In this document: one piece after another, positions 1-6,757 of the stretch | Position numbering within the stretch: position 1 is the stretch's first letter | Layout of the letters: each line of letters begins with the position of its first letter | Assembly (NCBI GenBank): GCA_013694645.1 | Contig: JACDBZ010000187.1 | Coordinates: 1-15,823 of the forward strand | Reading direction: 5' to 3' | Length of the DNA: 15,823 nt | Origin: Chloroflexota bacterium | GTDB taxonomy: Bacteria; Chloroflexota; Limnocylindria; QHBO01 | Program-made: the position numbers and the translations under genes | The notes under the pieces: model-generated | What the model saw: the letters and a program-made list of their open reading frames with translations, nothing else | Databases searched by the model: none | What the model was told of the DNA's origin: nothing

Positions 1-17
1 ACCCGGACGAAATCGAC

Positions 18-974
18 GTGGAGCCGACCGCAGTCACGGTGGAGCCGACCGCGGTCGCTCGCCCACGGCGCGAGCGCAGCGGCATGGGGCTCCGCGCGCG
101 TCCCTCCGGCCTCGGTGCCCGCCTGCGTTCGATCATGGGCGCTGGCTCGCCCGCGACCGCGGCGACGTGGGACGACGTCGAGGAGGCGTTGATCGGCGCC
201 GACGTCGGGGCAACGACCACCCTGGAGCTTGTCGACGCGGCACGCGCGCGGTTCCGCGCGGATGGCGGACGCAGCGGCGAGGATGCACGCCGCGCATTGG
301 CGACCGAGATCCGCGACCGGCTCGTGCGCGTCGGATCCGGGCGGTTCGAGCTCGGGGATGCGCCTTCGGTGATCCTGTTCGTGGGCGTCAACGGGACGGG
401 CAAGACGACGTCGCTTGCCAAGCTCGCCTATCGCTTTACCGCCGAGGGTCACACGCTTGCCCTCGCCGCGGCAGATACGTTCCGAGCGGCCGCTGTGGAG
501 CAGCTGCGCATCTGGGGCGAACAGCTGGGCGTGCCGGTCATCGCGCAGCGCGCCGGCGCCGACCCCGGTGCCGTGGCGTTCGATGCCGTCGTCACCGCGC
601 AGGCGCGGAACCTCGACGTCGTGCTGGTCGACACGGCCGGCCGCCTCCAGAACAAACAGCAGCTGATGGACGAGCTGGCGAAGATTCGTCGCGTCATCGA
701 GCGCCGGCTGCCGGGGCAGCCGAGGCACGTGCTGCTCGTCCTGGATGCAACGACCGGGCAGAACGGACTGATGCAGGCGGAGGCCTTCAGCCGCGAGGTC
801 GGCGTGACCGGCATCATTCTGACCAAGCTGGATGGCACGGCAAAGGGCGGTGTCGCGCTGGCCGTGGCGGAGCGGCTCGGGGTCCCGATCCTGTTCGCCG
901 GGGTCGGCGAGGAGATCGATGCGCTCGCTCCATTCGACCCCGAGGCGTTCGTCGAATGGCTCTCCGCCGAATAG
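18..974 (+). CDS. ftsY: Signal recognition particle receptor FtsY (5' end may lie outside the window)
   Basis: SRP receptor GTPase. It docks ribosome-SRP complexes at the membrane and hydrolyses GTP together with Ffh. Seen from the GTG at 18: a short N-terminal stretch with an amphipathic segment (about residues 30-40), an N domain (about 45-110), then the G domain with P-loop GVNGTGKT (123-130), DTFRAAA (153-159), DTAGR (205-209), TKLDG (269-273) and the closing GVGE (295-298). The DTFRAAA and GVNG variants identify FtsY rather than Ffh. The 318 residues match a short-A-domain FtsY. The frame is open back to base 3 with no stop, so the true start could be upstream and GTG 18 is only the first candidate. 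Residues 1-13 contain a near-perfect VEPTAV duplication. The next gene is ffh, 90 bases downstream. In many bacteria smc precedes ftsY, but it is not visible here. Confidence 0.95.
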   Translation: MEPTAVTVEPTAVARPRRERSGMGLRARPSGLGARLRSIMGAGSPATAATWDDVEEALIGADVGATTTLELVDAARARFRADGGRSGEDARRALATEIRDRLVRVGSGRFELGDAPSVILFVGVNGTGKTTSLAKLAYRFTAEGHTLALAAADTFRAAAVEQLRIWGEQLGVPVIAQRAGADPGAVAFDAVVTAQARNLDVVLVDTAGRLQNKQQLMDELAKIRRVIERRLPGQPRHVLLVLDATTGQNGLMQAEAFSREVGVTGIILTKLDGTAKGGVALAVAERLGVPILFAGVGEEIDALAPFDPEAFVEWLSAE

Positions 975-979
975 CTCCG

Positions 980-1008
980 TTGCCGCCGCTGTCGGCGGCC
1001 CGTAGAAT
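980..1008 (+). promoter_or_regulatory. Probable sigma70-type promoter for the ffh operon, with a hairpin in the spacer
   Basis: TTGCCG (980-985) and TAGAAT (1003-1008) are separated by 17 bases, a good housekeeping -35/-10 pair in the only sizeable gap between ftsY and ffh. The spacer holds a perfect 7-bp inverted repeat, GCCGCCG (982-988) / CGGCGGC (993-999), with loop CTGT. The repeat overlaps the -35. It could be an operator, or the stem of a weak ftsY terminator without a T-run. Expected transcription start is near 1015, giving a leader of about 50 bases to ffh. Confidence 0.5.
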
Positions 1009-1064
1009 GGGCAGCCGTTTGCCGAGCCTCTTCCTGCCGGCATCGACCCCGTAGCGGACCATTC

Positions 1065-2402
1065 ATGTTCGAGTCTCTCTCAGCACGCCTGCAGGGCATC
1101 AGCGAACGTCTTCGTGGCAAGGCCAGGATCACCGAGGCGGACCTCGACGTTGCCCTGCGTGAAATCCGACTTGCCCTCCTCGAGGCCGACGTCAACTTCC
1201 GCGTCGTCAAGGACTTCGTGACTCGAGTTCGCGAGCGTGCCGTTGGGTCAGACCTGCTGACCGGCCTCAATCCTGGCCAGCAGATCGTCAAGATCGTGCA
1301 CGAGGAGCTCGTCGCGGTCCTCGGCGGAGCGCGCCATCACCTGAGCCTGGATGCGAAGCCGTCGGTGCTGATGATGGTGGGTCTCCAGGGTTCCGGAAAG
1401 ACGACGTCCGCGGCCAAGCTGGCGGTGCGCCTGCGCCGGGATGGCAAGAAGCCGCTTCTCGTGGCCGCAGACGTGTATCGGCCTGCAGCGGTCGATCAGC
1501 TCGTCCAGCTCGGCGACCAGATAGGGGTCGAGGTCCATACCCGCCCGGTCGGCACTCCGGCGCTTGAGGTGGCCCGCTCGGGCCTCGAGGAGGCTCGCCA
1601 GCGCGGTGTCGACGTCATGATTCTCGATACCGCCGGCCGGCTGCACGTCGACGAGGCGATGATGGACGAGCTCGTCCGTATCGTGGGCATCGTCACGCCC
1701 GCCGAGACGCTTCTGGTGGTGGACGCCATGACGGGCCAGGAAGCGGTGCGCGTGGCGGACGCGTTTCACGCCAGGCTTCCGGTCACGGGCCTCGTCCTGA
1801 CCAAGATGGATGGCGACGCGCGCGGTGGCGCCGCGCTCAGCATCAGGGCGGCTACGGGTCTGCCGATCGCGTTCCTCGGGACGGGCGAGCGGACCGACGG
1901 GCTCGAGGCATTCCACCCCGACCGACTGGCGCAGCGCATCCTCGGCATGGGCGACATCCTGAGCTTCGTCGAGCGGGTCCAGGAGAACGTGGACCAGGCC
2001 GAGGCCGAGCAGGTAGCTCAGCGGATGATGGAGAACCGCTTCACTCTCGACGACTTCCGCAGCCAGCTCAACCAGATCAAGAAGATGGGGCCTATCGGCC
2101 AGCTCCTGGGCATGATCCCGGGTGCAGGCCAGATGGCCGGTGCCGCGCAGGAGGCGGTCGATTCGGGCCAGATGAAGCGGATCGAGGCGATCATCGATTC
2201 GATGACGCCGGACGAGCGACGCCGTCCCGAGATCATCAAGGCGAGCCGACGCCGAAGGATCGCGCTCGGCAGTGGCTCGTCCACGGCCGAGGTCAATCGG
2301 CTGCTCAAGCAGTTCGTCGAGATGCAACGGATGATGAAGATGATCAGCGGCGGCAAGATGCCCCGCATGGGCGGCGGCCTTGGCGCCCTCCTCGGGCGCT
2401 GA
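1065..2402 (+). CDS. ffh: Signal recognition particle protein Ffh (SRP54)
   Basis: Protein subunit of SRP. It binds 4.5S/SRP RNA and hydrophobic signal sequences emerging from ribosomes and pairs with FtsY. The 445 residues are the usual length. Seen: N domain (1-95), P-loop GLQGSGKT (106-113), DVYRPAA (136-142), DTAGR (188-192), TKMDG (246-250), GTGE (272-275), then the methionine-rich M domain from about 305 to 430 with the conserved FTLDDF, the GM-IPG finger-loop region (349-353) and the RNA-binding arginine-rich / SGSG segment (394-406). The ATG at 1065 fits family N-termini, although the upstream Shine-Dalgarno is weak. The next gene begins 3 bases after the stop, so co-translation is likely. 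No SRP RNA gene and no ylxM is seen nearby. Confidence 0.98.
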   Translation: MFESLSARLQGISERLRGKARITEADLDVALREIRLALLEADVNFRVVKDFVTRVRERAVGSDLLTGLNPGQQIVKIVHEELVAVLGGARHHLSLDAKPSVLMMVGLQGSGKTTSAAKLAVRLRRDGKKPLLVAADVYRPAAVDQLVQLGDQIGVEVHTRPVGTPALEVARSGLEEARQRGVDVMILDTAGRLHVDEAMMDELVRIVGIVTPAETLLVVDAMTGQEAVRVADAFHARLPVTGLVLTKMDGDARGGAALSIRAATGLPIAFLGTGERTDGLEAFHPDRLAQRILGMGDILSFVERVQENVDQAEAEQVAQRMMENRFTLDDFRSQLNQIKKMGPIGQLLGMIPGAGQMAGAAQEAVDSGQMKRIEAIIDSMTPDERRRPEIIKASRRRRIALGSGSSTAEVNRLLKQFVEMQRMMKMISGGKMPRMGGGLGALLGR

Positions 2403-2405
2403 CGG

Positions 2406-3974
2406 ATGCATCGCCTGGTCGTGGCCCTCGTCACCCTCATCAGCCTCACGGGAGCCGCCTTCCTGGCCGGGTATCTCCTGCTCTTCTCCGCCTCGACCGA
2501 TCGCGCGTCCGGCCTGGTGCCGGCGGACACGGCCTTCTACCTGAACGTCTACCTCCAGCCGTCGACCGGGCAGCAGATGAACCTCGGCGGGCTGATCGGT
2601 CGCCTACCGGGCTTCGCCGATGAGGCCTCGCTCGACGAGAAGGCCGACCAGGTTGTCGACAATCTGCTGGCAACGACCGGACTGGGGCTTGACTACCGGG
2701 AGCAGATCAAGCCATGGCTCGGAAATCAGATCGCGATCGCCGGCTGGCCGCCCACCGGCGAACCTGCCGAGCCAACGGTCGTCCTCATCGCCGAGGTCAA
2801 GGACAGGGCCGCTGCGGAGGCTGCGTTCGTCGAGCTCGCCGCCGAGGGGGGAACCAACCTCGTCACGCAGACCTACGAGGGCGTCGAGGTCCATGTTGCC
2901 GAGGGCGGTGCCTACGCGTTCATCGGCGAGATGGTCGTCTTCGGTGAGTCGCCCGATCGAATCGAGGCAGTGGTCGACGTGCGGGATGGCGCCGAGGCGC
3001 TCGCGGGCCGCGATGACTTCCAATCCACCATGAGCGGTCTGCCGGCCGATCACCTGGCCAGCGCCTTCGTCGACCTCGCCGCATTGGCTGCGGCGACCGA
3101 TACTGCCGAGCAGCTCGCGGCACTCAGCACGGCAGGAGCTGCCCTGATTGCCGAGCGCGATGGGCTCCGTCTCAGCGGAAGCGCTCCGTTCGACGTCGAC
3201 GGAGCGGCGTCATCATCCCCCGCGGGCTTCGGACTGGGCGGCGAGCCCTCGAGCCTCGTCGATTGGATGCCGGAGGATACGATCGCGGAACTGGTCGTGT
3301 TCGGTCTGCGCCAGACCCTCGAGGATGCCGAGGCGGCTGCCGCGTCGACGCCCGAGGGCGAAGAGATCACCGGTACGCTGGACACGGTTCGCGCATTGGC
3401 CGCGTTCGGGTTCGGGATCGACATCGATGCGGACCTGCTGCCGCTGCTCGACCGCGAGGTCGGTGTCGCGCTTGGAGGTCTCGAGAACGGCCTGCCCATC
3501 GGACAGGTCCTGCTTCGGCCAGAGGATCCTGAGGCGGCCGCCGCGGCGCTCGCCCGTGTCGTGGACCGCCTGGTCGCGACCGGCGCGAGCCGGCGTACCG
3601 AGGATGCGTCCGGCGCGGAGATCACGATCGTCACCGTCCCCTCGGTGGTCGAGATCGCCTACGCCGTACGCGATGGGATCATCATCATTGCCCTCGGCGC
3701 GGAACACGTGGCATCCGCGTTGCAGGCGCACGCCGATGGTGACACCATCTCCGGCAGCGACCGATATACGCAGACCTTCGAGGTCGCAGGCGTGCGCGCA
3801 GGGAACGAGGCGTTCGTCGACGTCGGCGCGGTCGTCGATCTCATGGGCCCGACCCTCGACCTGCCGGATGACGCACGCGATATCCTTGGCCAGATCGGGA
3901 GCTTTGGCTTCACCGCTCCCTCCCGGGACGATCTCGTCGAGTTCCACGCGGTGCTGACGGTCGATGAACCGTAG
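2406..3974 (+). CDS. Membrane-anchored DUF3352-like protein, internally duplicated
   Basis: Function unknown. A single N-terminal hydrophobic helix (residues 4-27) after a very short basic start suggests a membrane anchor or uncleaved signal, with about 490 residues outside the cytoplasm. The segment VPADTAFYLNVYLQP (38-52), followed by IKPWLGNQIAIAG (101-113), looks like the DUF3352 family, recalled from memory. A second, weaker copy of both motifs appears later: MPEDTIAELVVFGL (288-301) and LLPLLDREVGVALGG (about 344-358). The fold therefore seems to be repeated twice. The extracellular part is acidic and rich in Ala, Glu and Asp. It starts 3 bases after ffh and ends 41 bases before rpsP, so it is an extra member of the SRP/ribosome operon. 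Whether it assists secretion or folding at the membrane is speculation from context. Confidence 0.75.
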   Translation: MHRLVVALVTLISLTGAAFLAGYLLLFSASTDRASGLVPADTAFYLNVYLQPSTGQQMNLGGLIGRLPGFADEASLDEKADQVVDNLLATTGLGLDYREQIKPWLGNQIAIAGWPPTGEPAEPTVVLIAEVKDRAAAEAAFVELAAEGGTNLVTQTYEGVEVHVAEGGAYAFIGEMVVFGESPDRIEAVVDVRDGAEALAGRDDFQSTMSGLPADHLASAFVDLAALAAATDTAEQLAALSTAGAALIAERDGLRLSGSAPFDVDGAASSSPAGFGLGGEPSSLVDWMPEDTIAELVVFGLRQTLEDAEAAAASTPEGEEITGTLDTVRALAAFGFGIDIDADLLPLLDREVGVALGGLENGLPIGQVLLRPEDPEAAAAALARVVDRLVATGASRRTEDASGAEITIVTVPSVVEIAYAVRDGIIIIALGAEHVASALQAHADGDTISGSDRYTQTFEVAGVRAGNEAFVDVGAVVDLMGPTLDLPDDARDILGQIGSFGFTAPSRDDLVEFHAVLTVDEP

Positions 3975-4004
3975 CGCCGAATGAATCAGCCACCAACCCA
4001 CACA

Positions 4005-4018
4005 GAGGTATCCACTTG
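4005..4018 (+). promoter_or_regulatory. Ribosome binding site that fixes a TTG start for rpsP
   Basis: GAGG (4005-4008) lies 7 bases before TTG 4016-4018. The next codons read AVRIRLTR, the canonical S16 N-terminus, so TTG is the start. The block GAGGTATC-N3-TTGGC (4005-4020) recurs at rpsB (9278-9293). Confidence 0.8.
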
Positions 4019-4435
4019 GCAGTTCGCATTCGATTGACCCGCGTCGGCGCCACCAAGCGCCCGGCGTATCGGGTCGTCGCCATCGACAAGCGGCGCTCGC
4101 GTGACGGCCGCGCGCTCGAGATTCTCGGGTTCTACGATCCGCTGACCGAGCCTGCGACCGTCAACCTCGACACCGAACGGATCAACGCCTGGATCGGCAA
4201 GGGAGCGCAGCCGTCGGAGACGGTAGCCAAGCTCATGCGCCAGGCAGAGAAGGCTGCCCAGCAGCCGGCCGAGGTCGAGAAGCCGAAGCGGACGACGCGC
4301 GCGGCCAAACCGAAGGCCCCTGCTAGGGCCAAGACCGACAAGAAGCCGGCTGAATCTGATCCTGCGGCTTCGTCCGACGGTGGAGAGGCGCCGGCAACGA
4401 CGGAGAGCACCGAGCTTGAGAGGGCCGACGCGTGA
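4016..4435 (+). CDS. rpsP: 30S ribosomal protein S16 with a long C-terminal tail
   Basis: Assembly protein of the 30S body. The first about 80 residues are typical S16: VRIRLTRVGATKRPAYRVVAIDKRRSRDGRALEILGFYDP in segments, with the Asn/Leu-rich middle and a closing AEKAA helix. The family is usually 80-100 residues. Here 139 residues are encoded, with a low-complexity tail from about residue 84 that is first Lys/Arg/Ala/Pro-rich and then Glu/Ser/Thr-rich. The start is TTG with a clear GAGG Shine-Dalgarno. The stop overlaps the GTG start of khpA by 4 bases (GTGA), so translation is probably coupled. Confidence 0.97.
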   Translation: MAVRIRLTRVGATKRPAYRVVAIDKRRSRDGRALEILGFYDPLTEPATVNLDTERINAWIGKGAQPSETVAKLMRQAEKAAQQPAEVEKPKRTTRAAKPKAPARAKTDKKPAESDPAASSDGGEAPATTESTELERADA

Positions 4436-4671
4436 AGGCCTTTCTGGAGTACGTGGCCCGCGGTCTGGTTGACAAGCCCGACGCGGTCTGGGTGGAGGTC
4501 GACGAGGATGCGGACGAGACGGTCCTCACGCTCGGCGTCGACCAGGAGGACATGGGTCGCGTGATCGGCCGGGATGGCCGCATCGCAAACGCCATCCGAA
4601 GCCTGCTCAAGGTGATGGCCACCAAGGACGGCCGACACGTTGAGCTGGAGATCGTTTCCGACGCCGACTGA
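4432..4671 (+). CDS. khpA: KH-domain RNA-binding protein KhpA (YlqC family)
   Basis: Small single-KH-domain protein. In other bacteria KhpA pairs with KhpB/Jag and binds many RNAs, with effects on cell division and envelope regulation. Its place between rpsP and rimM is the standard one. The 79 residues match the family. The RNA-binding loop GRDG (46-49) sits in MGRVIGRDGRIANAIRSLL, which is characteristic, and the C-terminal strand ELEIV closes the fold. GTG start overlapping the rpsP stop. Its last 32 bases overlap the chosen start region of rimM. Confidence 0.95.
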   Translation: MKAFLEYVARGLVDKPDAVWVEVDEDADETVLTLGVDQEDMGRVIGRDGRIANAIRSLLKVMATKDGRHVELEIVSDAD

Positions 4672-5161
4672 TCGCCGCCTGGCGGTCGCCAGGATTCTGG
4701 GTGCAAAGGGGCTCGCGGGGGCCGTCCGCGTGGAACTCGTCACAGACTGGCCGGAGCGACTCGCGCCGGGCGCCGACGTATGGTTCGAGGGAGACCCGCA
4801 GCCGATCAGGATCCTTCGGGTCGAGTCCGGCGGCCGCACCACGGTGCTTCACCTCGATGGGGTTGCGACACGGGAGGCCGCGGAGGCGCTTCTCGACCGG
4901 TACCTCGAGGCACCCGCGGTCGACCTGCCCGAGGCGACCTACTACTGGGGCGACCTCATTGGCCTGCGCGTCGAGGAGCCCGATGGCTCTCTGGTGGGAG
5001 AGCTGGTCGAGATATTCCGCGCCGGAGACAACGAGGTGTATCGAATCGTCGGCGAGCGCGGCGAGCGGCTGGTGCCGGCGCTGCGATCGGTCGTGCTGCG
5101 CATCGACCTCGCCTCCGGCCTGATGGTCGTCGCGCCGGATGACGCCGAAGAGGTCCGGTAG
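4640..5161 (+). CDS. rimM: Ribosome maturation factor RimM (16S rRNA processing)
   Basis: Binds S19/the 30S head and helps 16S processing. 173 residues, the usual size. Seen: N-terminal barrel with ARILGAKGLAGAVRVELVTD (17-36), then the C-terminal PRC-barrel beginning YYWGDLIGLRV (101-111) with GELVEIF and the closing LVPAL. The start is uncertain. No ATG or GTG lies in frame before the conserved core. The TTG at 4640, inside khpA, has AAGGA (4624-4628) upstream and gives a plausible 12-residue lead before RRLAVARIL; the only other near-start codon is a CTG at 4679. Stop TAG at 5159-5161, then trmD after 4 bases. Confidence 0.93.
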   Translation: MSWRSFPTPTDRRLAVARILGAKGLAGAVRVELVTDWPERLAPGADVWFEGDPQPIRILRVESGGRTTVLHLDGVATREAAEALLDRYLEAPAVDLPEATYYWGDLIGLRVEEPDGSLVGELVEIFRAGDNEVYRIVGERGERLVPALRSVVLRIDLASGLMVVAPDDAEEVR

Positions 5162-5165
5162 GCCG

Positions 5166-5903
5166 ATGCGGATCGATGTGGTCACGCTCTTCCCCGAGCT
5201 CGTCGGCGGGCCGCTATCCACGTCCATCATCGGCCGAGCAGCCGATTCTGGTCTCGTTGAGTTCCGCGTGCACGATCTGCGAGAGCACGGTCGCGGGCGG
5301 CATCGCTCTGTCGACGACTATCCCTACGGCGGGGGAGCCGGCATGGTCATGCGGCCCGAGCCGCTCTTTGCGGCCGTCGAGCCGTTGCGCGCCGAGGGTG
5401 CGCAGGTCGTCCTCATGGATCCCGCCGGGGAACGCCTGACCGATTCGCTCGCCCGCGAGCTGTCCGCGGTTGCGCACCTGGCGCTCATCTGCGGACGCTA
5501 CGAGGGCATCGATGAGCGCGTGCGGACGCTGGTCGATCGCGAGGTCAGCATCGGTGACTACGTCGTCACCGGCGGTGAGCTGCCTGCCCTGATCCTGATC
5601 GACGCCGTCGTGCGGTTGGTGCCGGGCGTGATCCAGGAGTCATCACACGAAGGCGACTCGTTCGCGTCGGGCCTGCTCGAGCATCCCCAGTACACCCGGC
5701 CGGTATCGTTCCGGGACCTGTCGGTGCCGCCCGTGCTTCTTTCTGGAAACCACGGCGACGTTGACCGCTGGCGGCGGCGCGAAACGCTGCGACGGACACT
5801 CGAGCGCCGCCCCGACCTGCTCGACGCCGCCGACCTGGGCGACGATGACCGCTCCATCCTGGAGGAACTCCGGGCTGATCCCACTGACGAGATCCGGAGA
5901 TGA
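5166..5903 (+). CDS. trmD: tRNA (guanine-37-N1)-methyltransferase TrmD
   Basis: Uses SAM to methylate G37 next to the anticodon, preventing +1 frameshifts. 245 residues from the ATG at 5166. Seen: MRIDVVTLFPE start, YGGGAGMVMRPEP (54-66), the SPOUT trefoil-knot segments LICGRYEGIDERV (107-119) and SIGDYVVTGGELPALILIDAVVRLVPGV (128-155), and the catalytic-loop region GDSF..GLLE.PQYTRP (163-179) with the expected Asp (164). An ATG at 5139 is in frame, but it would overlap rimM and add nine residues unlike the family. The TGA overlaps the ATG of the small downstream ORF. Confidence 0.97.
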   Translation: MRIDVVTLFPELVGGPLSTSIIGRAADSGLVEFRVHDLREHGRGRHRSVDDYPYGGGAGMVMRPEPLFAAVEPLRAEGAQVVLMDPAGERLTDSLARELSAVAHLALICGRYEGIDERVRTLVDREVSIGDYVVTGGELPALILIDAVVRLVPGVIQESSHEGDSFASGLLEHPQYTRPVSFRDLSVPPVLLSGNHGDVDRWRRRETLRRTLERRPDLLDAADLGDDDRSILEELRADPTDEIRR

Positions 5904-6082
5904 CACGCGCCTATCAGGCGGTGATTGCGGTCCTCGTGCTGAGCAGCTGCCTCACCTCCGAAGGAGGAGATCTGGACGCCGGCGTGGATATCACCAAAGA
6001 GGGGTCTCCGTCGACAACCGCTCCCCGCCGCGCGCATTGGCAGACAGAGATGCCGTCGTTAGCTCCAGAGAAGCGTGCGTGA
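5900..6082 (+). CDS. Predicted very small lipoprotein, unknown function
   Basis: I do not recognise this 60-residue protein. Its N-terminus looks like a bacterial lipoprotein signal: MTR, a hydrophobic stretch AVIAVLVL, then the lipobox L14-S15-S16-C17, leaving a 44-residue mature peptide with no cysteines beyond C17. The ATG overlaps the trmD stop (ATGA), so translational coupling is likely. The second half (TTAPRRAHWQTEMPSLAPEKRA) is less G/C-biased, includes a TTA codon, and has no recognisable fold, so the ORF could be the 5' remnant of a longer lipoprotein gene or a real short peptide. From memory, Mycobacterium tuberculosis also places a lipoprotein gene (lppW) between trmD and rplS, though it is much larger and on the other strand. 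Confidence 0.5.
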   Translation: MTRAYQAVIAVLVLSSCLTSEGGDLDAGVDITKEGSPSTTAPRRAHWQTEMPSLAPEKRA

Positions 6083-6210
6083 GGGCTGATCACTGGGGTC
6101 GCTGACCGCTACTGCGAACCACCCGAGCAATTGACCAGGAGCGGCGCGCGGCGCTGCCATACGCCCTCCTCATTCGCATATGACAACAAAGGTTCGCGAC
6201 GGCGCCGTTG

Positions 6211-6240
6211 TTGCCGCTGTTCCGTCGCCACTGGTATACT
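6211..6240 (+). promoter_or_regulatory. Extended -10 promoter for rplS
   Basis: TTGCCG (6211-6216), 18-base spacer, TATACT (6235-6240), preceded by TGG as an extended -10. This is the best promoter-like site in the window and lies in a 251-base gap before rplS. Transcription should start near 6247, giving a leader of about 87 bases. The ten bases CTGGTATACT closely resemble CTGGTATCAT upstream of rpsB. Confidence 0.6.
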
Positions 6241-6249
6241 CGCCGGCGT

Positions 6250-6280
6250 CGCGGCCGCCTGCGCGGTCGCGTTCTTCTGT
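6250..6280 (+). terminator. Strong hairpin followed by a T-rich stretch in the rplS leader
   Basis: A 9-bp stem pairs 6250-6258 with 6263-6271 (one G-T pair, loop CTGC) and is followed by TTCTTCTGT (6272-6280). It could act as an intrinsic terminator for transcripts arriving from the trmD operon. For transcripts started at the rplS promoter it sits at about +4 to +25, so there it is more likely a 5' stabilising stem. Which role applies cannot be told from sequence. Confidence 0.4.
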
Positions 6281-6297
6281 GTCACCATTCGATAAGC

Positions 6298-6313
6298 CGC
6301 GGGTAAGCCCGCG
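6298..6313 (+). promoter_or_regulatory. Second hairpin in the rplS leader, just before the ribosome binding site
   Basis: Perfect 6-bp stem CGCGGG (6298-6303) / CCCGCG (6308-6313) with loop TAAG. The rplS Shine-Dalgarno GAGGT (6319-6323) begins 5 bases later. The position would suit control of ribosome access. The L19 leader RNA known in Firmicutes is a precedent for autoregulation, but I see no sequence match to it. Confidence 0.4.
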
Positions 6314-6333
6314 ATAATGAGGTCGCCCCCAGG

Positions 6334-6681
6334 ATGAACGCCATCAAGGAGCTCGAGCGCGAGCAGCTCCGAACTGACGTACCGGAGATCGCCCCCGGCG
6401 ATACCGTCCGCGTCGCGGTGAAGGTGGTCGAGGGCACCCGCGAACGGATCCAGGTCTTCGAGGGCACCGTGATGCGGATGCGTGGTGGCGGCCTGAACAA
6501 GGCGATCACCGTTCGGCGCATCGCAAGCGGCGTCGGCGTGGAGCGCACCTTCATGGTGCATGCACCGCGCATCGACAAGATCGAGGTGGTCCGTCACGGC
6601 GTTGCTCGACGCGCTCAGCTCTACTTCCTCCGCGACCGGGTCGGCAAGTCGGCCACGCTTCGCGAGCGCCGCACCAACTGA
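6334..6681 (+). CDS. rplS: 50S ribosomal protein L19
   Basis: L19 sits at the 30S-50S interface. 115 residues, the normal length. Seen: the family signature in order, PGDTVRVAVKVVEGTRERIQVFEGTVMRMRGGGLNKAITVRRI (from about residue 21), GVGVERTF, HAPRIDKIEVVRHGVARRAQLYFLRDRVGKSA. The ATG at 6334 has GAGGT 10 bases upstream. It follows trmD, the usual order, but is separated from it by the small lipoprotein ORF and has its own promoter and structured leader. rnhB follows. Confidence 0.98.
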   Translation: MNAIKELEREQLRTDVPEIAPGDTVRVAVKVVEGTRERIQVFEGTVMRMRGGGLNKAITVRRIASGVGVERTFMVHAPRIDKIEVVRHGVARRAQLYFLRDRVGKSATLRERRTN

Positions 6682-6757
6682 CCCGGTGACCCGGCTCCCA
6701 CCAGGACCGGCCACGCGGCGGCGCACGCATCGCCGGACGAAGGTCCGTGACGCGCAC

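Noticed and set aside
3957..3972. Weak inverted repeat ACGGT / ACCGT around the end of the DUF3352-like gene as a terminator
   Set aside because: Only 5 bp with a 6-base loop and no T-run; the operon probably continues into rpsP.
5139..5165. Upstream ATG 5139 as the trmD start
   Set aside because: It would overlap rimM by 23 bases and add residues unlike TrmD; ATG 5166 gives the canonical MRIDVVTLFP start.
6131..6163. TTGACC (6131-6136) as a -35 before a possible CATACG -10
   Set aside because: The spacing of about 21 bases is too long, and the promoter at 6211-6240 is much better.
6060..6170. Short minus-strand ORF from ATG 6160 preceded by AGGAGG (6165-6170), 33 codons
   Set aside because: Spacing of 4 bases is short, the peptide resembles nothing known, and a single motif is easily found by chance. 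Worth remembering only if the trmD-rplS gap proves to be transcribed on the minus strand.
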